This document shows, one piece after another, positions 20,283-29,792 of a DNA stretch of 64,000 nucleotides. The stretch lies in assembly GCA_025558095.1 (NCBI GenBank), contig JAIVFI010000016.1:62001-126000 (forward strand), in the 5' to 3' direction. The notes beneath the pieces are model-generated. The model saw only the letters and a program-made list of their open reading frames with translations. It made no database searches and was not told the DNA's origin. Numbering within the stretch: position 1 is the stretch's first letter; the number at the start of each line of letters is the position of its first letter. The position numbers were made by a program, and so were the translations under genes. The DNA comes from Hyaloraphidium curvatum (taxonomy: Eukaryota; Monoblepharomycota; Hyaloraphidiomycetes; Hyaloraphidiales; Hyaloraphidiaceae).

Positions 20283-21703
20283 ATGGCCGCGGCCGCCCCC
20301 GTGACTCTCACCCCGGCGAAGCCGGGCACGGACCCCCTCCCCGCGGCGTGCCGCGACACCGAGTTCACGGCGCAGATCGAGGCCATGGGCCTCAGCTTCG
20401 TGCAGAAGCACACCATCATGACGCTGACGCCCAACCCGGCGCTGGACAAGTCGACGGCGTGCCCGATGATCCAGCACACGGAGAAGCTGCGGTGCCAGGA
20501 CGTCAAGGCCGAGCCGGGTGGGGATTTCGCGAGGAAAACACGGCCTGGGACGCGTGGCTGACGTGTTGCTGCCAGGCGGCGGCGGGATCAACGTGAGCAG
20601 GGCGATAAGGAAGCTCGGGGGCGACTCGGAGGCCATCTTCCTCGCGGGGGGCACCAACGGCGAAATCTACGAGGGCCTCCTGGACACGGAGCTCAGGGGA
20701 TGGCACAAGAAGATTGAGATCGCCGGGGAGACCCGCGAGAGCTTCACCTGTTTCGACGAGACGAGCGGCAAGGAGTTCCGGTTCAACATGGTTGGGTGTC
20801 ATTGGGCCTTCCTCCCTGGTCGCGCTCATCGTGACCCTCCTTCCCTCAGCCTGGTCCCAAAGTGACGCCGGAAGAGGTGCAGAGGACGATTGATGAGCTG
20901 GACAAGTTCATGGACCCCCCGCCGGGGTTCCTCGGTACGCCATGGTGACATCTCCTGTCAGGGATACCGAGCTGACGATCGCCTCCGAAGTGCTGTCTGG
21001 ATCCCTCCCCGTCGGCGTCCCGGACACCTACTTCATCGAAATTGCGAAGAAGGCAAAGGCCAAAGGCGTCAAGGTCATTCTCGACACGTCGGGCCCCCAG
21101 CTCCTGGCGGCCGCGCAGAAGTCCGAACGCGACATGTGAGCTCGCCCGCTGGCAGTCCTTTCGCCCTAGAAACCTGATCCGCGCGGCCACAGCTACCTCT
21201 GCAAGCCCAACCAGGAGGAGCTTGAGAGCATGCTGAACCTGAAGGACACCAAGCTGTCCTACCTCAAGGACCAGCTGGACGAGATCATGGGGATCCAGGA
21301 CGACGAGCACCTCATCGCCGCGGCCAAGCTCGCCATCGATCGCGGGCGCACCGACATCATGGTGGTGTCGCTCGGCAAGGCGGGCGCGCTGCTGGTCACC
21401 AGGGAGGGCGAGGTGGAGATGATGAGGGGTCTGACGGTTCCGGTCAAGTCGGCCGTCGGCGCCGGCGACACCATGGTGAGCTGCCCATTGGTCAGCTTGT
21501 TGTCTAGGAGCTAACAGGTGGAGCAGCTCGGCGCGATCACGTTGGCCCTCGCGCGCGAGTGGCCCATCGCGATGGCGGTCAAATTCGGCCTGGCCGCGGG
21601 CGCCGCGTGCGTCATGACGCCCGGCTCGGAGCTCTGCCGCCGGACGGACACAGAGCGGCTCTTCTCCAAGATGATGAAGCAGACCGGCGTCAAGTACTCT
21701 TGA
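20283..21703 (+). CDS. PfkB-family sugar-phosphate kinase (Pfk-2/1-phosphofructokinase type), 6 exons
   Basis: Predicted to phosphorylate fructose-6-phosphate, fructose-1-phosphate or tagatose-6-phosphate with ATP in the cytosol. Introns 20518-20575, 20791-20849, 20935-20990, 21136-21192 and 21476-21517 restore a full ribokinase-fold protein of about 378 residues. Landmarks are ITMTLTPNPALD-like TIMTLTPNPALDKS, EPGGGGINVSRAIRKLGGD, FRFNMPGPKVT, VLSGSLPVGVPD, the CKPNQEEL stretch and the anion-hole/catalytic motif AVGAGDTMV. The typical MTPGSELCRR end follows. A ~40-residue N-terminal extension precedes the family start. The closest pattern I know is bacterial Pfk-2 (PfkB), whereas fungi normally use the unrelated PfkA type, so transfer followed by intron gain is possible. 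Sugar specificity is not resolved. Confidence 0.85.
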
Positions 21704-21796
21704 GCGGCTTTGGGACGGCGGCGGAAAAAGACTGGGCTTCTCACTGATCGGGAGGCGAATTGGTGTTCAGCGCGAGATGTATCTGGGATCGGGTAT

Positions 21797-23311
21797 CTAC
21801 GACGTGGCATCGATCTTGCGCGCGACGAGGACCAAGTTCCTCGGCGACACCCCCGGGTCGAACAGCGGCACCACCTGCACATCCACCCGCTCCCCATGCC
21901 TCTCCGCCTCTTCGACCAGGAACAGGGCGCGGTCCAGGATGATCAGCGATTCCGCAACGGCACCGAGGGCGTGCCGCATGGCACCAAACACCCCCATCGC
22001 GGGTGCTTCCTCCTTCCGCACGGAGTCAAACCTCTTGTCCAGGCCGTCCAGCTCCAGACCGGGCCCGAGTGCCTCGCGGGCGTACTCGGCGAACGGCCGG
22101 CCCGGCTTGTAGCGGCTGTGCGTCCCCCTGGGAAGCCCGCCGCCTTCGCCGCCGCAGGCGGCACAGGGGCGTCCGGCCTCGTGGAGTTCCGCGTGGACGA
22201 GCTCCAACAATGCCCTGGCCGCGAGCCGGGTCCTCAGCCCTGTCCTGTCCGGCTGAAGGGCCAGGAAGGCGGGCGTGGCGCTCTGCGCTGCCGTTTCCCT
22301 TGCGCGGCGGGGTTGGAGGGCGGCAGTGTCCAGAAAACGAACCGCCGTGGAAAGCGGGAAGGTGGTGATATGCTGGTGGCAGCACGCTGCAACAACAAGG
22401 GCGCGATAGGGCGACTCTGGTGTCGCAAATGCGCGGCATAGGTCGGCAGTGAGTTCGCCACAAGAATGGAGACCGGCAAGGAGGGCAGCTGACGTGAGAT
22501 TCAGGGCCTGCAAAGAATCAGGCCCCAGAGTGCCGACGACGAGGGTGCTCTGCGGCGTCGGGGAACCTTCCCTCCCTGCTGCTTCAGGTGTCCGTACACC
22601 TCGCCGCCGGCGGGCTTCCGCTTCGGCTCTTGCGCGCTTCTTTTCGGCGCTCGCGACCGTGTCCGAGTTCCGCTCGATGCCGACGACATCCAGACCGAAA
22701 CGGGCCGTGAGCACCGTTCCGAGCCGTCCAGCTCCAGCTCCCGCGTCCACCACCTTCCCAAGCTGTGACTTCGCGGCGACGGAGCCGATGCGATCGACCA
22801 AGAGGTCCAGTTCGTGGGACTTCTTCCGCGAAGTGTACAGCGGATCCGGGCGATTGCTCGGGTCATCCCACGTCGATACAGTGGTCGTTTCCGCAGGTAT
22901 CCGCGGCATGGCAAGTTCCCTGGCCCTCGAAAACCAAGAGGACAGAGTCTCCAGCTCTGCAGACATGGCCGGCATGTCGTCCGTCCCGGCCAGCAAATCC
23001 GAAGCGTCGTCTCTTTCCCTTCCAGCGGCCTTCATGACGCCCAGAGCCCCCTTCCACGCCTCATCGCGACCGTACATGAGAAAATCGGCCGGGTGCGCCG
23101 CCAACAGGGCGGCATTGTCAAGCGGGACGACCTCGGCCGTGAACGCGGCGAGCGAGGAGGCATAGCGACGCGCTGCTGCCAAATGGTCGCCAAACGACGG
23201 GACAGCGCCATCGGAACCAGGTTCTGGAAAGAATGCAGGAGGCAGATTGAACGGATTCCCGTTCTCCATCCTCCAAGACGGACGAGAGCCTCTCGTTGCT
23301 TCGTTTCCCAA
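21797..23311 (-). CDS. METTL25/RRNAD1-like class I methyltransferase
   Basis: Single exon, 504 residues from 23311, or 490 from the next ATG at 23269, which I find equally likely. The order of motifs matches the METTL25/Methyltransf_32 family: a conserved SRKKSHELDLLVDRI helix, SAM-binding VVDAGAGAGRLGTVL, acidic VVGIERN, ALLAGLHSCGELTADLCRAF, then AACCHQHITTFPLS and a long helical C-terminus ending LVLVARKI. The substrate of this family is not settled as far as I know; related proteins act on RNA or ribosomal protein. The start is only about 60-100 bp from the divergent SDHAF3 start, implying a shared promoter. It converges on the PfkB gene. Confidence 0.8.
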   Translation of the reverse strand: MGNEATRGSRPSWRMENGNPFNLPPAFFPEPGSDGAVPSFGDHLAAARRYASSLAAFTAEVVPLDNAALLAAHPADFLMYGRDEAWKGALGVMKAAGRERDDASDLLAGTDDMPAMSAELETLSSWFSRARELAMPRIPAETTTVSTWDDPSNRPDPLYTSRKKSHELDLLVDRIGSVAAKSQLGKVVDAGAGAGRLGTVLTARFGLDVVGIERNSDTVASAEKKRARAEAEARRRRGVRTPEAAGREGSPTPQSTLVVGTLGPDSLQALNLTSAALLAGLHSCGELTADLCRAFATPESPYRALVVAACCHQHITTFPLSTAVRFLDTAALQPRRARETAAQSATPAFLALQPDRTGLRTRLAARALLELVHAELHEAGRPCAACGGEGGGLPRGTHSRYKPGRPFAEYAREALGPGLELDGLDKRFDSVRKEEAPAMGVFGAMRHALGAVAESLIILDRALFLVEEAERHGERVDVQVVPLFDPGVSPRNLVLVARKIDATS

Positions 23312-23371
23312 AGGCTTGGTCGCAAAACATCATCGTAGTAGCGTCGCTCCGATCTGCGTTCACACCCGCCG

Positions 23372-24002
23372 ATGAAGCTCGCAACTGCCCGAGTGATGTT
23401 GCTTTCGGCACGGTCAGCACTGCTGCGTCAGGGCGCCTCTGTGGCGATTCGGGCCGCGTCGACCTCTCCGCCGCCCCCGTCGGCCGCGGCGCCGCTCCCG
23501 CAGCCGACCGAGCAGCTGGCCCCGCTGCCCCTTCTGCGGTCTATCCTCCGGCTCCACCGCCGCCTCCCGCCCGCCCTGCGCTACATGGGCGACCGCTACG
23601 TGCTCGATGAGTTCCGCCGCCATCGGGAAGCGGAGGAACGCTTCGTCGCCGGTTTCCTGGCCCAGTGGAACGGGTACCTGCTCGCCATGCGGGACCAAGT
23701 GTCCCGGGAGGAGACGAGGGGGAAGCTCGGGGTGTTTGGCGAGCCCGAAGTCGGCGTGACGGGCGAGTGGGTGGGGAAGGACCTGGGAAAGGACGTGCTA
23801 GACAAGATGACCGACGCGCAGGTCGGGCAGCTTTGGGCTTTGAGGTGGGGTTCGGACGACTTTCATTCCTTTGGACTTCATTGACATGCTCTGTCAACTT
23901 ACTTTCAGGGAGGAAGCTAAGTCGCTGGGTCGGAAGGAGGTCGACGCCATGGAGGCCATCGCCAACGGCACGCCCCTCCCTGACGGCGAGGGCAAGAAGT
24001 GA
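23372..24002 (+). CDS. SDHAF3: Succinate dehydrogenase assembly factor 3 (ACN9, LYR family)
   Basis: Mitochondrial matrix chaperone that helps deliver or protect the iron-sulfur subunit of complex II. Exons 23372-23844 and 23909-24002 encode about 188 residues. The N-terminus (MKLATARVMLLSARSALLRQ) is basic and amphipathic, a likely presequence. The family core is clear: LLRSILRLHRRLPPALRYMG, then GDRYVLDEFRRHREAEERFV and FLAQWNGYLLAM, as in SDHAF3/Sdh7. The loop after it is longer than usual. The intron 23845-23908 rejoins WALR to EEAKSLGRKE. It shares a very short divergent promoter with the methyltransferase gene. Confidence 0.9.
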
Positions 24003-24113
24003 TCGAATCTTGATCCACGCTTCTCGGACAGACTATCCGCATGGCACGGATGACGTGAACGACAACTGGGCAGCGATGTTGACGATGTTGAGTTGTGTTC
24101 GATAGATCAGACG

Positions 24114-27100
24114 CTACAAGCCAGAGGGCGGAAACACTTCCGCGGTTGGACTTCGGTCCTTTTTCTGCCTCCTCTTTATCTTCACGTTCGGCAGTCTGTA
24201 CGGACCGTCGTCGTCAGAGTCGGTGACGACCGCGGGAGGGGAGCGTTCGCGGGGAGGCGCCGCCGGAGGAGGTTCCGCGCCTTCAGCAGGACCAGTTGCC
24301 GGCCGATCAGTCGCTTCCGTTCCTGCCGGCGGTTCCTTGGGCTGCTCCTGCGCAGGCTCCGGCGGTTCGTCCGAGTCGCTACACAGGTCGATCACCTCCG
24401 GAGGTTCCCGTCCGATCAACTTAGGAGGCTGCCCCGGGAGTGTCCACTGCTCCACGATAGGAGCCCCCACCGCCTGTGCCACGAAAGCGCGGACCGGTCC
24501 GGCAATTCGACCGGGGGCAGCAGCTCGTGGCGGCAGCGAACGCTTTGGCGCGGAGCCCGCCGACGCCTTCGGAGGCGGTCCTGCGAGCGACGAGGATCCC
24601 GCCCGTTCTTTGCCCTTCCCCGAAGACTTCGAGGACGGAAATACCGGGATCTCAATGACCTCGTCGTCAGCATCCACATCTCCAGAAGTAGGCGGTGTCG
24701 CAAGCGTCGGAGACACTGCCAAAGCGGACGAAGGCACCTCGATCGCGGCGGCGGCCTCGAGGGCCGCCCGAAGAGCCGCCGAATCCGAAAAAGAAGCCGC
24801 CGTTTCAGGAAAGTCCCCGTTCGCGACGTCCGGCCCAAAACTGATGAGTACAAGCCGCTTCGCCCGAGTCTGAGCGTCCGTCGGCGATGCTCCATCGCGA
24901 GCTTCAACATCCTTGAACGTGGAGTCGTGGACGCTGCCACCCGCCTCGTTCTGCCGTTCAATTGCGATGTCCCCGGAAACGGTGGACTGAAGGTCGTCGA
25001 AATCGTCCGAGACCGAAGGCAGGTCATCCGCGGGAGCATCCTCGGTCGGCAAGGTGGCCAGCTCAAGGTCTGCCGCCGCTTCATGACCAATCCCGTCCTG
25101 GGCCGGCGGGTCGGCCTGCTCGGGCTCTGCCGGCACCGCCGGACCGAACACGACCTCCACAGGAGCGTGTCCACCCTGCGCAGCGGCGGCTCCGTCCTCC
25201 AGATCGTCCTCGATCGTGCCATCCTCGCTCTCCGGCACCGAAAACACGGAGGCGCGGTCGTCCGTGTCCATGGGATCGCCGATACGGTACCACCCCGACG
25301 CTGCCGCGGCCGGCTCCCCTGCAAGGCCCGCAACAGCCTCCTTCGACCCGGCGAGAGCTTCGTCCTTGAGCGGAATGCCAAACTCGTCCGAAAATCCTTT
25401 AGTGTAAAGGTTGACGTCGCCCGTAGCATGACCGACGGCCAGAAACGTCTCGTCTGCGAGGAATTGAGCTGGGATGGGTGGAAGCCCCGGAAACCCTCAC
25501 CGTCCGACACCGCCATCCTCGTGATTGAGCTGAACTGCTCTCCAGGTTCCAAGACGTGGAAAGGAAGTAGCTCCCGTGTGCCCTCCTCGTCGTTGATCCT
25601 GAACGAACCCAGGCTGTAGGGATCGTAGAAAGCAATCCGGCCGTCCTCGCCGCCAATGACGAGAACGCCGTCACGGAGCCATGCCGCCGCCTTCAGTCCA
25701 TCACCCGCTGCTCGAAGAACGTTACGAAAAATGCTTGGTAAGGTCCATCGTGTAACTCACATTTGATACGCGGCTTGCGGTCCTTGTGATCCAGGACTGC
25801 CACCAGCGCCTCGGCCGAACTCTTCTCCCAGTTTCGCGTCTGCGCGGGCACAGCTTGTTGCTGAGCCCGCGTGGTCCGCCGTGATCGCTCGGACGTTGCC
25901 GGGTCGTCGCCGCTCTCCACAGGTTCGGCTCGCAAAAGGCCGGCAAAATCCCAAATCTTGGCCACTCCGTCGGCACACAGTGTCACCATAAAGCGATCGT
26001 CGCGGCTGAAAACGATCTCATTCATGTCCTGCTGACCCGTATCGACGCGCCGCAGGGGCCGGATGGTACCCTTGGCGTTGACGTATTCGAAGATGTGCAG
26101 GACCTCGTCCGACGGCTTCTTGATCTCCCGTTCCCCAATTTCCGTTATGCTCGGCGTGACGCCCACGGCCAAAAACTTGCCCGAATGCGAAACCCTGAGG
26201 CAGGAAACGGGGAAAGCCATGGTGTATCGGGAGGTCGACTGTGCTTCCGGCTCCCCCCGTTCGTTGACCCGCACCAGGCAAACCTGAGGCAAGCGAACGA
26301 TCAGATCCAAGGAGAGAAAGCTGCAGCGTGGTCGCCCTACCGCCCCGTAGTTCTTCCGTTTCCCAACCCTGATGCTGATATCCATGCCAACCACCAGGAG
26401 TTTCCTCATCCAGGCCATGTCCGTCACGCCAGGTTCCTCCGGCACCTTCCAGGTCATGGTCAGAGATCTGTCCCTCAAGCCCAACCGATACTCCACGCCC
26501 CGGTCGCCGGGCAAAAACAGCTGCACCTTGCCCTTGCTGAATCCAACGGCAAACATGTCACCGACTCCGCCGGGACGCACCGCGATCCGCACAGCCTGGC
26601 TATCAGGGCTTCGACAGACCAACCGAGCACCTTTCCTGGCCCCTTCTTCCAACGGCCAGACAAACACGCCTCCATCGCCCCCGCAGCTGACCACGTGGGG
26701 CCTCCCTGTCCAATCGCGCACGGTACGAATGTCGTAGACGGTACAAGGCTTCTTGTCGGAGTCGGGTTTGCCCTCGGCGGCAGAGTGATCGTGCACTGCA
26801 TGAATAACCGCGAATTCGAGGTCGATTTGGGGACGAATCCAGGCGTGAAGGAGGTTCGTAGGCGCGCAGTCCTCGTTGGCGCTGAAACCGACGGTGAGGC
26901 AGGTGACGCCGCAGGGAAGCTGATTGAAGAGCAGCTCCTCGGCGTCCATCGAACCTCTCGCAATGTGCCGACAAGGTCGATAGGAATGCTTGAGCTTCAT
27001 GGGCATCGGCCGAAGCTTGCCGGCGTGCGAAGTCCCCATGGAGCGCGAGGAAAGATGGCTCAGAAGCGGGGCCAAGGAGGACTGTCGGGGTGCCGACGCA

Positions 27101-28848
27101 GCGGTGCGGATGATGCCGCGAGGGCGCAGCAGGTCCGGAAAGCTGCGCCAACTGTCGTCGTTGGCCTCGTCGAGATAAACCCGCATTAGCTTCACCACCG
27201 CCAGGCCACGCGCATGCCGTTCGTGCTCCTCCACCATACGCTTCAGTTCGGCGCTGAGCTCCAACTTGACGGCACCCTCAGCAGCACTTTTGGTCATGCG
27301 GTCGAAAAGGGCGGTCGCTTCACGAAGCCAAAGCACGTGGCGCTCCTCGACTGCGGCCCGCATCGCAATAAACCTCACGTGCCCGGATACCAAAGCCGCC
27401 AGCTCCGAATCCATGAGGTCCGCGTGCAAAGCGCACGCCGAGTGGTGAAGCAAGTGCTTATGCCGCCGGCCTTTGGCGGGACCGAGTGGCTCCGCGTCCG
27501 AAATGGCACGCGCTTCGTCCGCAAGATTGGCTGGGAGAGTTGGGATCCCGGTCGTCACTTGGTCCGGCAAAAGAGGCAAGCATCGTGTGTCCAATTCCCT
27601 CCCAGGGTCGAGCCTCAGAAGATCCGCCACGGCTAACCGAATGCACTCATCCAGCTCGTTCGAGTCCATGCCTTCGATCCAGCCGTCCAAGTTGAGGGGG
27701 AGAGGAAGAAGTGGTCGCGGCTTCCAGACAGACTGCGGCTCGAAACCCGTTCGCTGCCGTTTCGACGCCCGTAGCTGCACTGAATCGAAGCGCGGAAGTG
27801 GCACGTCGACGTCGATGGCGTCGTCGGTCAAGTCCGTGACGTCCGCTTGCTTCCGTCGCAACGGTTTCCGGGCGGAAACGGCGGAGCTGAACATGCAACC
27901 AGCAGACGAGCCAGCTTGGATCGGGGGGGGAGCAGGGTCCGAAAGCACGATGTCCTCGTCTTCGTCATCATCGCTGGACAACAAATCCACATCCACAACC
28001 ACGCGAAAGGGAGCCGAACTGCTCGAGGGCTCACAAGAAGAAACGTGTGCGGACGACGTTGGAGCCGTTCCCGATCCGCTGGCAGGTTCAGTTGACGGAC
28101 CGGCTGCCGGATCGACTTCTTGCGCTTGCGGTGGGGGCACCGCGGCTTCCGACTCCACCCTTTGCTGGTTCAAAGCTGGCAGTTCTCGCGGCGCTGGCGA
28201 AGCCTGACGTGACGTCCTGTCTTTCTGTTTCCGGCCCCTCGTCCCTGGTGGAACTGCCCTTTCCAGGCGCGGAGACGCATTTGCCCGGGCCTGCTCCGCA
28301 GCAAGCGCCTTGGCCCGGGCCTCCGCCGCAAGCACCAGCTTGCGAATTTCGTCGTGCCCGTTGTTTTTCGCCACGAACGACGCCGTGAGGCCCTCTTCGT
28401 TGAGCAAAGACAGGTCCGACCCGGGATCCTCGGCCAGCATCTTCGCAATCTCGGTGAAGCCTTTCTGACAAGCCCAGTGTAAGGCAGTGTTGCCACGGTT
28501 GTCCAGGTAGTTGCGCTCCACGCGGTCATCTACGCGGTCGTCCTCGAGCAGGGCACGGACGGCTTCAAGCCGGTTGTTGCGGACCGCCGCCGCGAGCGCA
28601 GTGAACCCTTCCCGAGGATCGCTCGCGTTCGCGACGGTTCGCTTGTCTTTTAGAAGCAGCTTTATCACCTCGGTTTGCCCCGCACGGGCCGCACGAATCA
28701 GCGCCGTCCGTCCCAGCGTATCGGTGGCCTCAGGAGAGACCCCCGCCGACAGAAAGTCGGCCACCTCCCGTACGTTCCCGGCGCCGCAAGAATTTAGGAA
28801 ACGAGTATCTAGGTCGGCATCCCGCGGAGCCGCCGCGGGCGGCGCCAT
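24114..28848 (-). CDS. Ankyrin-repeat plus WD40 protein, 4 exons
   Basis: Introns 26284-26340, 25708-25760 and 25454-25500 join one frame from ATG 28848 to the stop at 24114 (about 1,520 residues). Residues ~15-175 hold about four ankyrin repeats (DTLGRTALIRAARAGQTEVI, RGNTALHWACQKGFTEIAKM). A disordered region with acidic DDDEDED and basic RKQADV patches follows. The WD40 half includes VVSCGGDGGVFVWPLEEG, VTLCADGVAKIWDF and VLVIGGEDGRIAFYD. The ~380-residue tail is acidic and ends with an RRQKKDR basic cluster and IDLCSDSDE, the latter resembling a SUMO-interacting motif. It is a paralogue of 463-3229, with the same three intron positions and phases in the WD40 part. A nuclear scaffold role is inferred from the basic and acidic motifs only. 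Confidence 0.82.
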
Positions 28849-28994
28849 ATTGGGCCCGAGGCCCCGAATGGGGGCCGGAAAGATGCCCAGCGGGGACGAG
28901 CCGAACCGTCAAACACCTGCCTTGCGGAACTCCACGTCCACGTCTCATTTGAATCACAGCATAAGATCAACGCAATACATCAAATGGCCTCTGG

Positions 28995-29619
28995 TCAATA
29001 CTTTTGCGCGTTCTGAGCGGGAGGATGTCAGCTGGCATCTCGAATCAGAACACCGTATGTCTCACCTTGTCCATCCTGTCCTCCTGGACGCCGTACTTCC
29101 CGCCGTACCCTTGTGCAAAGGTGCCCTTGCTGCCGTCCGAGGAAATGTCAGGGCCCAGCTACGCGTAGAGGCGTCCCTGGTACTCGCCTCTCGTACTCCT
29201 TCTTGACGTGGTCCTCGTGCTTCTCGATCGCCCCCGGAATCACGGTCTTCATGTCCGTCACGGGCTCCTTCTTTGCCTCGAGAGTGACTGGCGGTGTAGC
29301 TCCAATGAGACGGGCTCACAGCGGGTCACGCCGACCGTGCCAACCCGGGTTCGACACAGAACCGAAGCGTTGTTGCTTCTCCGACACGTTGTTCACAAAA
29401 TCGGGGTCCGTTTCCCAATCTGCTCTTCGCCAAAGAAAGCGGAGATGTGCGTGTCGGCACGGCCGACCGGGGGTTCGAGCACGAAGACGGCGCGAGAGCG
29501 GGAGACGCGTCAGGACGCGTCGCGTCGGGCAACGCGCCGGGGATCCGACCATCGTCGTCGGCCTGCTTCTTCGGCTTCTCCTTTTCCGTGTCGTCGAGTC
29601 CGACCTGGGCCTTCCACAT
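28995..29619 (-). CDS. Short cortactin/HS1-like protein with one cortactin repeat, about 5 exons
   Basis: From ATG 29619 the peptide starts MWKAQVGLDD, as cortactins do (MWKA). Removing 29420-29549 gives DDDWETDPDFVNNVSEKQQR, nearly the same as the signature after the Arp2/3-binding acidic DDW of animal cortactin. After intron 29288-29362 comes a linker (KTVIPGAIEKHEDH). An inferred 49-nt intron then leads to GYGGKYGVQEDRMDK, a canonical 37-residue-type cortactin repeat core. Intron 29013-29065 adds NAQKY and a stop at 28995. The protein is only about 104 residues: acidic region plus one actin-binding-type repeat, no proline-rich or SH3 part. The predicted role is binding Arp2/3 and branched actin. 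The third splice junction is the least certain; a non-functional remnant is the alternative. Confidence 0.7.
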
Positions 29620-29792
29620 CGTGGAGGTGGGAAGCGAGTTCGAGTTCGCGATCCTGGGTGCGCCCACGCCGCCTTCCATCCATCGAACCGCCTCCATCTA
29701 CTTCCTCTCGCCCGTGTGCCTGGGCATTTCAATCATAACAGCGATCGGATATTTTCCATTTGCTCTGCATCCAGAAAGCTCCGCCTGTATAA

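Noticed and set aside
24093-25619. Plus-strand frame of about 508 codons
   Set aside because: Antisense to the acidic tail of the ankyrin-WD40 protein; basic composition is the mirror of Asp/Glu codons.
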